This document shows positions 1 through 11,849 of a DNA stretch of 64,000 nt, in pieces; the first letter of the stretch is position 1; each line of letters begins with the position of its first letter. Source of the stretch: Blumeriella jaapii (Eukaryota > Ascomycota > Leotiomycetes > Helotiales > Drepanopezizaceae); contig VWND01000028.1 of assembly GCA_009599575.1 (NCBI GenBank), positions 310,001 through 374,000 on the forward strand, given 5' to 3'. A model generated the notes under the pieces. It saw only the letters and a list, made by a program, of their open reading frames with translations. It made no database searches and was not told where the DNA came from. The position numbers and the translations under genes were made by a program.

Positions 1-1560
1 GCTGCTGTTGCTTTCTAATCTTTCGGAAAGAAACGCGTATTCTGATGCCTTAGCGAACTTGTATAATCTTTGAAGATTAAATTAATGCAATCAGTTTTGC
101 AACAGGCTGTACAATTGCAGCTAATGCAATAATCGCAGCTGGTGGTGCAACCTTTTTCTTCTTAACAACTAGTTCAGCAAAAAGAGTTTTTATCGTCTAA
201 TTCGCTATAATAAAGCTTAATTAACGTAATTCGGAAATCTAAAGCCTTATCGTTAATTTAAATTTTGCAAATATTACTATTTTTTGAAATAAACTTATAA
301 AGGCCTGATCAACCTCCCTTTTTTCTGTATACGCGTACGTCTGATTGCAAAAGGAAATTAAATATTTCCAAAGTATTCGGGCCATTTCTAATACGTAAGG
401 TTTCCGAAACTTTGCGTTCGGCCTGGATTCGTCGAATTTCTTAAATTGCAAAGCGTAATGCATCGCGTTTCTTCGTTACAAAAGCAGAAAAAAACGTTTG
501 TCTCTGATAGACGGAAATATACGCTATATATTAATAAAATAAATATAATACCGCTTGGATTTGCAATATCGTTTATAGTTTTGAAAATCATTTTCAAAAT
601 CATATGTTTATCAAAGCTTTTATTTTTTAATTACTTTTTTAAAATATTGTAAATTCGTCTAAAAAGGCCGTAATAAACGTTTCATCTTGCCAATACTATT
701 ATAAGCTTCGATTAAAACGATTTTAATATCACATTTTATAAAACGTGCTTATTAACGAAACTCCTGGAAAATTAAATTAGTCCTTGAATCAACGACAATT
801 ACGTCGGGTAAATCTAAATAAAAATCGATTTAATGCAGCCGAAATATATTTCATACGTGTTTTGCAATTATATTTTTTAAAAAACTATTAAAGCTATAAA
901 TGGTCGCTAAATTTACGATATAAAAAACTAAATCGCCGTTAATATATATAATATTTATAATTATCGAATAATTAAATTTATAATTGTTTTTCAGTAAAAT
1001 TTTAAATCGGCGAAAAGCTTATTCGTATAATTAGCATTAAAAACAGTATTTGGCAATTTTTTTCAAAATAGCAGTTTCGAATTCCTGCCTTGCTCGTTCC
1101 AAAATAGCTGCAAAGCGTTGTACAAAAAAGTGTTTCTATCGTTTATAAATCTGACGTAGTTCGAATTTTGTAAAATAACAAAATAAAATCTTTTGAATAT
1201 TAAGCAGCATAAATAAGTGTTTCTATTTCCGAACTATTAATACGCCAAAGCCATTCTTTTGTATAAGTATATTATGCAAATTATCGAAATAAATATAAAA
1301 GACATTTATATTTTTTAAACAAATTAAAAAAAAAATATTAGTATCAACGATATAAAACTTGATTTTGCTAATAAATGTTGCAACAAAAACTGTTTTTTGG
1401 ATATTTACAAAAGTTATTCCAAAGCTAATCGTATTTTCTTTCGAAAAAAAGTCAAAAGCAAGCTGAAATAGCAATTTTTTAAAAGTTTTAAACTGAAATA
1501 TACTATCTAAAAATTTGCCAATTGCATCCGAATCTGAAAAGAATCCTTAAAACTTATATA
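1..1560 (-). pseudogene. copia Pol relic: protease and integrase
   Basis: The segment near 1474-1223 reads like the retropepsin region of fungal copia elements, including a phrase of the type 'NIFFLICLKNINVFYIYFDN' (families usually have TPFLLCLxDMDxLxIYxxNL). Further downstream on the minus strand come an integrase-like 'DVIVVDS' (first catalytic Asp region, near 780-800) and 'IEAYNSIGK' (catalytic Glu region, near 690-715). Near 450-380 is the conserved 'IRRIQAERK...RNGPNT' type segment of the integrase C-terminal part. Frames change and stops occur throughout, so it is not functional. Function in a live copy would be polyprotein cleavage and cDNA integration. Confidence 0.8.
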
Positions 1561-1699
1561 AAAAGTATTTCGAATTTAAAATATACGTTTCCAATGGAAG
1601 TTTATCGTTTTTTTAAATAAAAGAATTCATAAGATTAAGCTTTATAAAAGCGTGGTAGACAAATCGCTTTTGTAAAATAATCAAAACTTCGATTTTTAT

Positions 1700-3593
1700 T
1701 ATTTTGCCAGTTTTTGTATAAAAAGTTTAAATAAAGAAATTGTTTTGATACTTATTTTCATCGTAATAGCCGTTTTCGGCGCTTTATATGTTGTATTAAT
1801 CAGAAAAAAAAAAAAGGGCAGAAGCGTTTTCCAAGCTTTTAACGTTTTCGTATTACGCAAAAAAGCTTATATATTATTGCACAATCGAAAAAGCTCCGGT
1901 AAAATGGATTTTATTAGCGCTGTATTCGTCGTATGCTTTTTTTCGTTTTTTTTAAAAAGTGTTTTGTTGACCAGCAGTCTACCTTTTTGCATACTCAACA
2001 CTTTTTAAATTGGGAAAAACTGCTAAAACTGCTTGAATAGCCTTTTCGGCCTCGGAATCCTTTTTTTCCTTTTCCTTTGAATAAATCTCTGCCTTAGTAG
2101 CTTCTACCGAAGCGTTTTTTTTCGCGACCTCTGCCTCTGTAGGTTCGGTCTGTATAATAGCTTTTATTTTGATTTGGAATGACAGAAGTTTAAAAAAGCT
2201 GGAAAATAATAAAAGTCAATTTTCGCAACTAAACTTTTCGTTCAATAGTTTCAATTGCATTGCGTAACTGGAATACGACGCTTTTATACGTATTTGCAAG
2301 GTTCATTAGAACGTGTCTGCACTTTTATACGCTATTATAAGCGCTGATAATTTAGTTTTGTAAATAGTTATCGCTTTCGTACTTTTTAATAAAAGCTTGT
2401 TAATATAACGCTAGTCTTTCGAATATGGTTTTCTAAGCATTCTAAGCGCGACTTGTTAAAATTTTCAGCCTGTATTTTTTTGTATATAATTATACGCTAT
2501 GCTATCAGATACAGCTTGCGATTTTCAGTCGTTTCGAAATAAGCTTTTATAAAACTAATTATTACGCCAAACTGGTAGTTTTTACGAATTATAATATTGC
2601 AATAATAGGCGTCAGCTGCTTTTTTAAGCATATGCGGAAAAGCTTTTGCGTATAAGCTTTCGAAAAAATTGCATAAATCGCACAGATTGTAAAACTTTTT
2701 TAACTTTACGTAAAATATATTCCATATTCCATTTCCGTACTTTATCTTATTCTTATAATACATTTTGCTAAGGTTCAGAACTAGCTGTGCAAAATCGTTT
2801 TTTTTTATAAAATCTGACTTCTGCTTTTTCGTCGTCGTCGCTTTTATCGGAAAAGTCAGAATCGTTATTTTCAATTTTAAAAATCTTCGTTTTGTTTTTA
2901 AAATTGTATAACGTTTTGCCTCGTATAAAAAGTGTATTACGTACGCTATTATCGCTACTTTTGATAAATATCTTGATTGTTCGTAACGTATATACGTTGG
3001 CTAAACTATCTTTTTCTTTTTTTTTAAAATCCACCTTTATTATTTTCGATATAAGCATTTTTTTATTATTATAATAATCTTCGCTTCCGGCAACTAATTT
3101 GAATAAAAAAAACAAAAGTGGATTCTTTTTTTTTATTTTTAAAAGCCATTTCGTAGCTAAACCCCTTAATTTTTATCTGTTATCGCTTTTTGTTTGCAAA
3201 AGTAAAAAGGGTAAATTTAACCTTTTAAAATACCGCTGTCAAACGATCTGCATAATTATTATTTCGGTTTTTAATAGATGGGGCCATATTAATTCCATAA
3301 GTAAACAAATAATTGTAAAAATTGCGTTTTAAAAGGGCGTATGCAATATTAAATAAATCGGCGTTTCAATTAGTAAAATCTTTTTAAAAAAGCTTTTATA
3401 AGCCTTTTTTTTAAACGTATTTATATTCTGTTTTATATCGGTCTAAAAAAAAATAGATTTATCCATTTATAGCAAAAGCGGTTTAATAAGTAGCTGATTT
3501 TGGTTTAAATTGTTTTAGCCAAAAGTCGGTATCGATTTCGAAATCTAAGTCGAATAAAAGGTTTCGAATAGGATAGAAAAATATTTTCGACAT
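1700..3593 (-). pseudogene. copia Gag relic
   Basis: An ATG at 3593 (minus) opens a frame reading MSKIFFYPIRNLLFDLDFEI and continuing with RIP-type stops. Around 2700-2500 comes a typical copia Gag stretch (FFESLYAKAFPHMLKKAADA, then YFETTENRKLYLI). At about 2100 the frame is Lys/Glu/Ala-rich (EPTEAEVAKKNASVEATKAE). An acidic Asp/Ser patch is visible near 2850. Gag would form the virus-like particle. The start is chosen because it is the first ATG after the less mutated leader. Frames are interrupted, so only the order of segments is reliable. Confidence 0.7.
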
Positions 3594-3779
3594 CTTGGCT
3601 GCTTTTGCTTGCAATCAGAAAAGTTGCAAGATCGAATTGGATTAAATTGGATTGAATTTGATTATTGCTGTTTTCGGTGCGCAGGCTGCAGGCTCGGGCT
3701 TGGCGCAAATAAATGGGTTTTTGTTGATTTCGGTTTTGGTTGTTGCGCAGACTAGGCGCGAGCGTGTAGGACGCGTACA

Positions 3780-4152
3780 ATCAAGGGGTCACCTCCTAGT
3801 ACCTGATCTCAGCTATTCCGAAGAAATCGTCGATCTTAGCGTAGCTCCAAATGCAAGCAGGGGTCGCCTTTTGCACCGTTTTGCTACCTTTTCTTAGTAA
3901 ACCTAGCTGCTTTGTGGTTAACAGTGAAATCAACCACTGATTAGTATTAGTATCACATAAAAAAGGTTGTGTGTATACACAAGGGTTGAGATATTGCAAT
4001 TACTAGGGTTGTATTGCGAAAAAGATCTAAAAAGTAAACTAGCTATCGCACGGGTATATGTAAGTAGAGCTGCACGCTTGCAGCCTACCGTGGTCACGTG
4101 GGCTGATCATGTGATTATGCGCATGATCAGCCACCACCATATACCCACAGCA
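3780..4152 (-). repeat. probable copia LTR/leader, little RIP
   Basis: This stretch lies between the Gag start and the chromovirus relic. Its minus-strand right end begins TG and it has a higher GC content than the element body. It contains CACGTG and a perfect 11-bp palindrome (see separate entry). The inner LTR boundary and primer-binding site could not be fixed because the partner LTR is outside the window. It could instead be part of the chromovirus. Confidence 0.4.
4101..4132. repeat. perfect inverted repeat, 11-bp arms
   Basis: GGCTGATCATG at 4101-4111 and CATGATCAGCC at 4122-4132 are exact reverse complements separated by 10 nt. It lies next to a CACGTG E-box-like site at 4094-4099. 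It could be a regulator site or a hairpin in the LTR. No function can be assigned from sequence. Confidence 0.85.
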
Positions 4153-5211
4153 ACAGATGCTCCCGGACGACAAGTTAGACTCTCAGATCTTACAAAAGCT
4201 GACGGCCAAAGGCGCAACCATGCTGGCGCTCGTAGAGACTGCTGCTCCCGAAGAACACGACGACGGAACCAGCTCCTCCGAAGACGAAAAAGACGGCGGA
4301 ATGCTTACAAGAGAGCTTGTAGATCAGACCTCCGTTATAGCCTACGATATGCACGGTTACACTGTTATTGACGACCTGTTGCAAGCAAACAAGAACTCTC
4401 CCTCCTTGGAAGCACAACGAATTCAAGCTCGCAACAACAGCTTAGATTACGAGCTTCGTCAAAACAAGCTGTTCTTACAAGGAAGACTAATCGCGCGACG
4501 TTCCAGTCCGTTATGATATGGCCCAACGGCCATGTTGGTATTATGGGATTTCTATCTGGTTCTTTCCAAACAAAACCTCTCTCTCACGAAAAAGCCTACA
4601 CAGCTAGGTCTATAGGCTGAAACCTCACAACACTGCCCGCTCGCATGTTGTGGGCTTCCAGTTGAGTTTTCCTTTTTTTTATTTGCGAACAAGATGAAGG
4701 ACTTAGAACTGCTTTTACGTACAAACCCAACTTCTGCACTCGATACTCAAGAACATTACGCCAATCAAATAGACGATCTGCTCCTGCTTACAGAGTGGGC
4801 GACGAAGTGTTCTTAGACAGACGTAATTTTACATCAACCAGGCCAATCACAAAGCTCGACCACAAGTTCTACGGCATTTACAAGATTGCGGCAATTCTCG
4901 GCTCTCATAGCGATAAGCTGAAGCTTCCCTTCGAACAAGAGCTTTTACACCAATTGTTTCATATCAGCTTGCCCATACCAGCTTTCTCAAACCAGCTTGG
5001 AACGACCCTCTCCCAGTACAAACCAGCCCTCCTTCACCGCCCGTTTCTACAAATGCCGATGGTAGTCTTTTATAGGCTATAGACGCTATTCTAGATTCCA
5101 AACGAGATTCTGGGGTTTACTACCTAATACAAGGGCGTGGTTACGACGCCGAAGACCAGTTTTGGTAGCCCTTAAAAAAGGCCTAAACGCTCATGACTCA
5201 ATAGCAGAGTT
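4153..5211 (+). mobile_element. chromovirus (Ty3/gypsy) relic, left part: pol linker, integrase C-terminus, chromodomain
   Basis: Higher GC than its surroundings and not visibly RIP-mutated. 4157-4516 reads as the acidic pol segment between RNase H and integrase (LLPDDKLDSQILQ-like start, DEKDGG in the middle, ending in a basic run). From about 4740 the integrase C-terminal domain reads EHYANQ, then after a 1-nt frame change APAYRVGDEVFLDRRNF and KLDHKFYGIYKI (the GPY/F region, with G-I instead of G-P). It continues into a chromodomain-like segment (LDSKRDSGVYYLIQGRGYDAEDQFW, here split: LDSKRDSG, then VYYLIQGRGYDAEDQFW) near 5080-5165. The integrase catalytic core is missing, so there is an internal deletion between about 4516 and 4740. 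The reading is cut at 5211 by the LINE and resumes at 37572. Confidence 0.85.
5198..5211 (+). repeat. LINE target-site duplication, left copy
   Basis: TCAATAGCAGAGTT here is identical to 37558-37571. The chromovirus coding sequence stops at the left copy and continues after the right copy, and a (TAC)n tail directly precedes the right copy, so this is the target-site duplication of the LINE. Confidence 0.85.
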
Positions 5212-5329
5212 TTCATTCTTCACAATATACACGGATTCTACTTTTTATTCGCAACAATCATTAAATTCACTGCATTCGATTCGGGAGACTCGTTTCTTTC
5301 CGAATCTCGAGGAATCAGCTCGAAAGCTC

Positions 5330-7100
5330 GTCGCGTTCGCCGTGCAGCTCGCGAAATAATTCCTTCCACCCCCTTCCGGTCGTCCGACGACTACGACCAC
5401 GACCACGACGAATTATATACTCGTTTTATGGACGCAATTTTACCGTCTCAATTGAATCTGCATTTTAAAAAAAAAAAGCAGGCGAATATTTTTAGCATTC
5501 GCTTTTTTCTTTTCGCTTTAAAACACGAAGCGCGAATATTTATTATTGCAACGTCGGCTATTATTAGCCAGTTCGACGAAGCAGACCGATAATCTTAAAT
5601 ACGCCGTAAAATATAAATATAATTCGCGATCGCTGCCGACAGCGTCGTAAATTAGCAAAAAAAGCCCGAAGCGCGATAATACGCCGAAAAGCTTGCAAAA
5701 GGCTTTATTTTCTTTTTGCAAATCCGCGCTTTTATTATTTTTTACGCCGCTTTGCCAAACAGCATCGATTTTTTTTTTTTATTTGCTAAATCAATTATTT
5801 AGGCAAACCGAATTGCACGAAAAGTTTTAAAAATTCTGACAAATCCCGAGAAATTAAAATCGACCATCGTTAAAAAATTATAATAATAAACGCGTTCGTT
5901 TATCAGCGGAATTTTACGCGTTTTTTTAAACTCGTTTATCGAAAACTAGCTAGCAAAAATTCGATAAAACCATCGTTTTTTAATTACGTCGGCGAAAACC
6001 ATTTTGCTAAATAAGCTTAACACTTTCGTTTTTAAGTAAAAAATCGCGAAATTTATACCGGGCCTAACGAAAAACGCGATTAAAAACCTAACGCTTACAA
6101 AAACAAGCTAGGTCTTTTATTTAATCGATTTGAAAACCAAAAACTTTTTTATTATTTAAAAAAGCGTTAAAATCTTTCGCAAAATATTCGAAGCTATCGC
6201 CGTACGTATTCCGGAGAAATAATATAATTACGCGGTACAAAACGTTTTAGCCACGGTTCCGAAGCTATTCGATAACGTTTTTTACTGTTTAAAACATATA
6301 AAAAACGAAATTTTTATTTAAATTAAAATTAAGCCGATTAGTACGCGCTTTTCCCGATACGAAGCGAACCCAGTTATAAATAAGCAAACCTGGATTATCT
6401 TTTTTTTATAGCTAATTAAAAGCTTTATTTTTTTTCGGCGTTAGCGCTTAGGCCAAGCTTATTAATAAAAAACCGGCTATATTTCGCTACGACCTTAAAT
6501 GCTAAAGCTTTTGCAATCTACTAGCTTGCATCCGGCACGCACGTTGTAATTATTATAGCAATCGAATATAAAACCACGATAGTCCGACCGGCTTTAATTG
6601 CAAAGCAGCTTCGCAATGCGCGAATTATTATAAATTATACGCTGCGGATTATCTACGCTGTTTTGCGGCTTTTCGCCGCGTAAACGATAAAATAATACGA
6701 TTAATCAAAAAAAAGCTAAAAGCTGTTCGGCGATTAAAAAAAGCGGCTTATTCGATCGCGGTTATTTTTATTATTAAAACTTCTATTTTTTTAAATAATA
6801 ATAATCCGGTTTTTAATAACGCGAATCGAAAAAAAAAACGCGAAAACGCCGTAACGGCATATAAGCAAAAAACCACCGCGCTTCTAACTATTACTTCCGC
6901 TGCGGCTACAACGCTAAACGTAACTTTTTCGGGCCGCTTAATCCGGAATTCAGCTTTAAAGCAATCGCTAAATATTTAGCATTTTAGCCGAAAAGCATAT
7001 TCGACGCTCGACGATACGGCTTTCGTAGTTTTTTTCGCAAAGCACGCTTTTTTTTATTTCGTTAAAAGCAATTTATCCGTTTTTATCGAATTAGCTACGA
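5330..7100 (+). pseudogene. LINE ORF1 relic (nucleic-acid binding, CCHC)
   Basis: The first third reads IIPSTPFRSSDDYDHDHDEL and onward in one frame with stops. Near 6495-6660 there is a Cys/His-rich array with C-x-x-C-like and C-x(3-5)-C spacings (fragments CNLLACIRHARC and CANYYKLYAADYLRC), as in the zinc knuckles that end ORF1 of Tad-type LINEs. Several Cys codons are replaced by Tyr, fitting G-to-A on the coding strand. The start and end are approximate. A live copy would encode the RNA chaperone/particle protein. Confidence 0.65.
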
Positions 7101-7149
7101 AATAAATCCTAAGCTTTCGCAAACGAATCAAAAGAAATAAATATTAATA

Positions 7150-8255
7150 TTAATATTTTTATTTTTTAATAATAAAACATTTTTATAAATAACGCGAAAA
7201 ATTTCGCAATCGAAAGCCTAAAACAAATTTTAATATTTGCTAGACAAACGTTTAAAAAAAACAATCGAAGCATATTACGCTTTTGCATTTATGCGATGCA
7301 AAGCGCATAAACGTAATTTGCGTGCAAAAACTTTAAAGCGCTTCGAAAATCAAAATACAAAACTATTCGTTATACGATTTGTATATACCGATCGATTTAT
7401 AAAATAAAACCGAAAAGGAAATCTTCGAACGAATACGCTTTAAAATGCTAACTTATATCCGAAAAAACGCAAAACTTAACTTATAATAACGACGATTAAT
7501 TAATAACAAAAACCTGTTTTAGTTAAACGTAAATATATATTTTATTTTCAACGTATATAAACAAAATTATATTTAACAAATATTAAACTACGTAATATAT
7601 TTCGAACCATTTTTTAATTATATAATAAGCGGCGATTTTAATATTCGACACGATATTTTTAAGCCGGAATCGGATACGGCAAAAAGTAAAAAACACTTCG
7701 CGGACTAGGCTGCTATTTCGGATATAAATTTCATCGGCGCCGCTAGCGAGCCTATTTATAACAAAAAACACGTTCTGAATTTCATTTTTTCGAACGTGCT
7801 TAATTCGATTACTACGATACGACACGATATATATAACGGCTTAAACCACGAGATTTAAATAACGACTTTTTTAGCAAAAAAAAAATATTCGTAATTCAAA
7901 TATATTATAAAATATCCGATTTAAAACTCGGCAAATTCGCAGATTTAATACGCGCAGAAATCAGCCGATTTGCGAACTTCGCCATATTATCAACGCTAAA
8001 AAAGCTGAACGAATACGCGGCTGCGCTAGCCCGGGTTTTTTAAAAAAGCATTACAGCTGCCGGAAAACTTTTTCAAAAGGGCTTACAAGCCATTCCATAA
8101 TAAACTAACGAATACTAAAAAGCTAAAAACAAACATTTGCGAGCACGCCGAATAATATACGACGATAAAATTTTCGAAAAAACCAAGCAGTTTTTCGCTA
8201 TAATGCGCAAAACGAAAAAAAACTATTAGCGAAAGCTTATTAACAAAATCGATAA
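7150..8255 (+). pseudogene. LINE ORF2 part 1: endonuclease relic
   Basis: The APE-type endonuclease is recognisable by ISGDFNIRHDIF at about 7626-7660 (family G-D-F-N-x-R-H-x-x-W/F) followed by KKHVLNFIFSNV and a late N-H-E in place of the usual S-D-H-x-x, which fits RIP. Stops interrupt the frame. It is cut at 8255 by Gypsy-B and continues at 26917 in the same frame once the ATAA duplication is removed (frame reads KIDNNEKLYKII across the join). Confidence 0.8.
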
Positions 8256-8522
8256 TGTAAAAGTAGGTAGGAAAACCAAACTGATACGGCCACATGTCGG
8301 TAGGTAGAATAGTCTAGGGAATTCCTAGAAAAAACTGAAGAAAGGAAAAGAAGTATGAATAAAGGTATGAATTAAACTGCGTGCTTATAATACTATTTAA
8401 AAAAATGCTTTGCTTTTATACCTGTTAAAAGTAGTTAATAGCAAAGGGTTTCGGAAGGGTTTATGCTTTAATTATAGCTAAAACTACCAATTTTTATTAA
8501 TACAAAGTATTACCGTTTTATA
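8256..8522 (-). repeat. Gypsy-B 3' LTR
   Basis: It is 267 bp long and pairs with 26646-26912. Differences between the two are almost all C/T or G/A. The outer (left) half here keeps GATACGGCCACATGTCGG-like GC bases, whereas its inner half is AT-shifted. It is preceded by TSD ATAA. Confidence 0.9.
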
Positions 8523-8679
8523 TTTTGTTTTAAATAATATACGTAATCGTTTTTAATTACGATTAAAAAAAAATATAATTTTAATAAATGCAATCTAGTT
8601 TATTTTATATAATCTAAAAACCAATTAATTAAAAAACGAATTTTTTAGCCTTATATTCCTTTGGTTTTTTAACCCGTTT

Positions 8680-10033
8680 TTAGCCTTTTTGCTATCGGCT
8701 CCTGCGGAAAAGTAGCGTTTCGCTTATCGTTTAAATTATTTTGTTTATTTTGCTTTTTTAAAAAATGGTTCGATAAAATATTAATCGAGATATCGTTTAG
8801 ACTTACGAACGTTTTGATAGCTTTTTCGTCGATGATATTATTAAATATCGCCGCGACGAATGCTTTCTACGACTTTTTTTCGTAAATAATAAATTTTAAC
8901 TTTTGAACGTGGTTTTACGCTTTGTAAAAAGCGTTAAAAAGTCTTGTGTTAAAATCGTAAAGGTAATCGATTAGTTCGTCGTGATTAAAACCGATTAACG
9001 CTTTTGCTTCGCGTAAAACTGATAGGTCGGACCACGGTTATTTACCGACGAATGCTTTTAAAAAAGCTTCGAAGCTTGTAAAAAAAACTATTTTACGAAA
9101 TGGTTCGGAGATAGTCGTTTGCAATCGAAACTACCGAAGATATTATAATTGCTTTCGCCGTAATACAAATAATATTAGATTACTTATCGGATTATCGTTT
9201 TCGAAATAGTTTTTGTATTTTTGCGCCGTATAATTGTTCGAGCAGATTAGCATCGCGCCGTCGGTTTTTTGGGTTTTGAATTTAACGAAAACTTTTTGCT
9301 TAATCGAAAAGCTGATAAAAATCATTTTATTTTTTACTTCGTAGCTTTCGGTTTTGTAATCCGATAAAATAACCGAAGCCATTGCTTTAAACGCGCTGAA
9401 ATACAAAAAAGCTAAGCCTTTCTAAATGGTTTTAATCAGCTTAGCGTCGTAGTGTAATTATAGATAAGCTTCGATTATTTCCGAATTATATGCGAATGCA
9501 AGCAAAACGTAGTAATCGAAAATAGCGTTGATAAAATTTTCGATTTTTTTTTTTTTTTAAAAATCGGCGATATCGAATTTTATAATTGTAATGCGATCGA
9601 AGCCAGCGAAATCTAAAACGATCGGAACGTTAAAATAAGCTACGAAGCGGCAGTTTCCGGAGTTTCGAATAATTAAAGCAGCGAAGTAAAAGTCGGAATA
9701 TATTTTAAAAATTTATTAAATAAAATTGTAAAGCATATTAGCGAAAAAAGCTGTAGGCGCTTTTTGGGTTTTAACCAATCGAAAATAATGCTTATATATA
9801 GCTATTTTTTTTTTTATAAAATGCAGCAATAGCTTGTTTTTTCCGTTGTGAAACTTTACGTAATTAACGAATTCGCAGCTTAATTTAAATAAATTTTAAA
9901 ATATACTTTCGGTCGAAAAGCTAAAAAAGTCGGCTTTTGAAAATACTCGTTGCTTTTATTTTTTTACGTTTCAGTCGAATTTTATAATTGCGCTGAATAT
10001 TTTAAAATCTGTTTTAAAGTTTGCGTATCCTAA
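8680..10033 (-). pseudogene. Gypsy-B extra ORF, C-terminal half
   Basis: Minus-strand frame continuing from 17398 after removal of Gypsy-A copy 1 and one CCTAA duplication. It reads with few stops, nearly all at positions that fit Gln or Trp codons changed by RIP. Recognisable stretches include an open block at about 9406-9143 (FSIKQKVFVKFKTQKTDGAM) and the likely C-terminus FPQEPIAKRLKTG followed by a stop near 8680. I see no protease, RT, RNase H, integrase, envelope-like membrane segments or signal peptide. The function is unknown. Confidence 0.6.
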
Positions 10034-10446
10034 TATAAGGATTGAAAGGCAGGGAAATACTAATTCAGACAATAGAGCTCAGATAAGGTTGGATTGATAG
10101 TCAGACTGATTTCTATTTTTTATATTTTTAGTAAAAGGCGTGTATAAGTACAAAAGGAGGGGTGGAACCTTCGAAAAAAGTATTTCCCAGGAAACCAGGC
10201 GAGCCCCATTTAGTATGCTTTTCCAGCCTTTATCCCGACCTTTTTTTATTTTTTTTAATATAATTCTAATAATTGGTTTTTTAGCAATTACTTTTATAAA
10301 ATGTTTTATTTAAATATTATTTCCAGCTTTTATAGTATTATCCGGCTTTTACGGCTTATTCGCAGAAAGTATTATTCGAAGGTTGGTAAAAAGCAAAGGG
10401 TTTTGGCGGATTATTTGATTTATATACGTAATATTGATTTCTGATA
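10034..10446 (-). repeat. Gypsy-A copy 1, 3' LTR
   Basis: 413 bp. Its left end TATAAGGATTG corresponds to TGTAAGGATTG in copy 2, a G-to-A change of the terminal TG. The inner (right) half is strongly AT-shifted compared with the 16980-17392 partner. The adjacent inner sequence on the minus strand is purine-rich (AAAAAAAAGGATAA), a plausible polypurine tract. Confidence 0.95.
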
Positions 10447-10552
10447 TTATCCTTTTTTTTAGGCCTTTGGTTTTTAAAAGCGATTGATTTTTTTGTGCGT
10501 ATGCTTCCGTATATAGCGTGCGTTACGCCTTCGAAATAACGTACGGTTTTTT

Positions 10553-10616
10553 CCGCTTTCGGTCGTGAATTATAGCTGTTTCGTCCGCTTTTGGTCGTAA
10601 ATTATGACTGTTTTGT
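10553..10616 (+). repeat. 32-bp imperfect tandem duplication inside Gypsy-A
   Basis: Two adjacent 32-bp units at 10553-10584 and 10585-10616, both beginning CCGCTTT(C/T)GGTCGT, differ by a few transitions. The same duplication is present in copy 2 near 27970-28030, so it predates both insertions. Confidence 0.7.
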
Positions 10617-10749
10617 TATTTTGTTTTTTTTGTTTTCGGTAGCGTTCGCATTTTCGTTTGAAAAAGCTTTTTTTTTTAAAATGGCCGTCATTTTCCTGCT
10701 TAACTTTTTTTTTTTTTTTTTTTATTTTTATTTTTTCGTTAGCTTTTTT

Positions 10750-11500
10750 TTATTTTAATTAATTGCTTTTCGCCGCGTTCGCCGCGAATTCTTAAAATGC
10801 TTTTGATTTTTATTTGCTTTCGGTGCGCCCGCCTGATTTTACGCGAAGGCATTATAGCGGACTTTTTGCTTTTTTGCGTTTTCGAGCTTTTTAGCGTAAA
10901 ATGCAACCGCTGCAGAACTTCGCATATTTAATATTTTTTTGTAAGTCTTTTAAATTTTTATTCGAATTCGCTTTTAATTAGCTACAAATTCCTGTCGTAC
11001 GCGCTATCGAGGCGCAAATATTTTTCGCGGGCCTTAACGATTTTATAAATCGTTTCGATGCTATTATAGCCGCTGCCGTTTTTTTTTTTTCTGTTGCCGA
11101 AACCAAAGCTTTTGCTAAGATTTTTGTCGATTTTATTACTTACGACGCTTATATAAATCGTTTAAAAAAAGGTGACGCTTCGGCTTTTATAATAATCGGA
11201 AGTCGTACGAATCGCGCCGCGGCTCGAGCTGCCGCCGCTGCTGCTGCGTTCGTTTCTGCCGGTTTGGCGGCTGCTGCTGTTTTAAAAGCTTTGGCTGCGC
11301 CGGCCTTTTTTTTTAACGACGCTAATATAAAACGTATTTTTCGACGTTTCGAAAACGTCGCTCGGATTTATTCTAACCAGTTGAATTAAATTCTGAATTT
11401 TTACGAAAATATCGTAATTGCAATTTAAGATTCGACTACGGCTATCGTAGAAATTTTAATTAAAGTAAATCGAATATTTTGCGAATTCGTATAGTATTAA
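10750..11500 (+). pseudogene. antisense Ala-rich ORF in the 3' region of Gypsy-A copy 1
   Basis: Opposite to pol. On the plus strand a frame runs without stop for about 130 codons through 11025-11388, with a few RIP-type stops on either side. It includes FVDFITYDAYINRLKKGDAS, a long Ala run (near 11215-11280) and FRRFENVARI. The same frame is open in copy 2 (28440-28790) with the same residues except transition-type changes. I do not recognise the protein. The minus strand here does not continue pol motifs. It could be an accessory antisense gene or chance openness in an Ala/Arg-rich stretch. Confidence 0.5.
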
Positions 11501-11849
11501 TTTTTTTTTTAATTTGCCGTTGCTTTTGAATTTAAAAAAAATGGCGATAACGATAAAAAAAAAGATAACGATGAAAATAAATTAGCTTAGCGGCGGTTTT
11601 AAGGTTTTCTAAGTTTTTTTTTTTTTTTTTTTTTTTGCTTTTACGGCGCGTATTCGTTATTATTCCGTTGTTATTATTTATCGTATTTTTTAAGTATTTT
11701 TTTATAATCTTTTTTGCGTTCGTAAAATGGTTTTCTGGCTTTTAAAAATTTTCGCTTAATAAATAGCCTTTTTATCGTACTAAATAATATCGGCTTTTTT
11801 TTGTATTTTTATAAGTTTGTATTAATTTAACCTTGTATTTTTCGGATTT

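Larger units (their letters stand above)
1..4152 (-). mobile_element. Ty1/copia retrotransposon, RIP-degraded, cut by the window edge
   Basis: Read on the minus strand, this AT-rich block gives copia Gag, then protease, then integrase in the expected order, broken by many stops. The 5' end of the element is on the right; reverse transcriptase and the second LTR would lie beyond position 1. Position 4152 is a tentative right end: the minus strand there begins TGTTGCTG next to the chromovirus relic. Most stops fit C-to-T/G-to-A change at Gln and Trp codons. The stretch from about 3650 to 4152 is much less AT-rich than the body, as in the other element ends here. No TSD can be checked because the other end is off the window. 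Confidence 0.8.
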
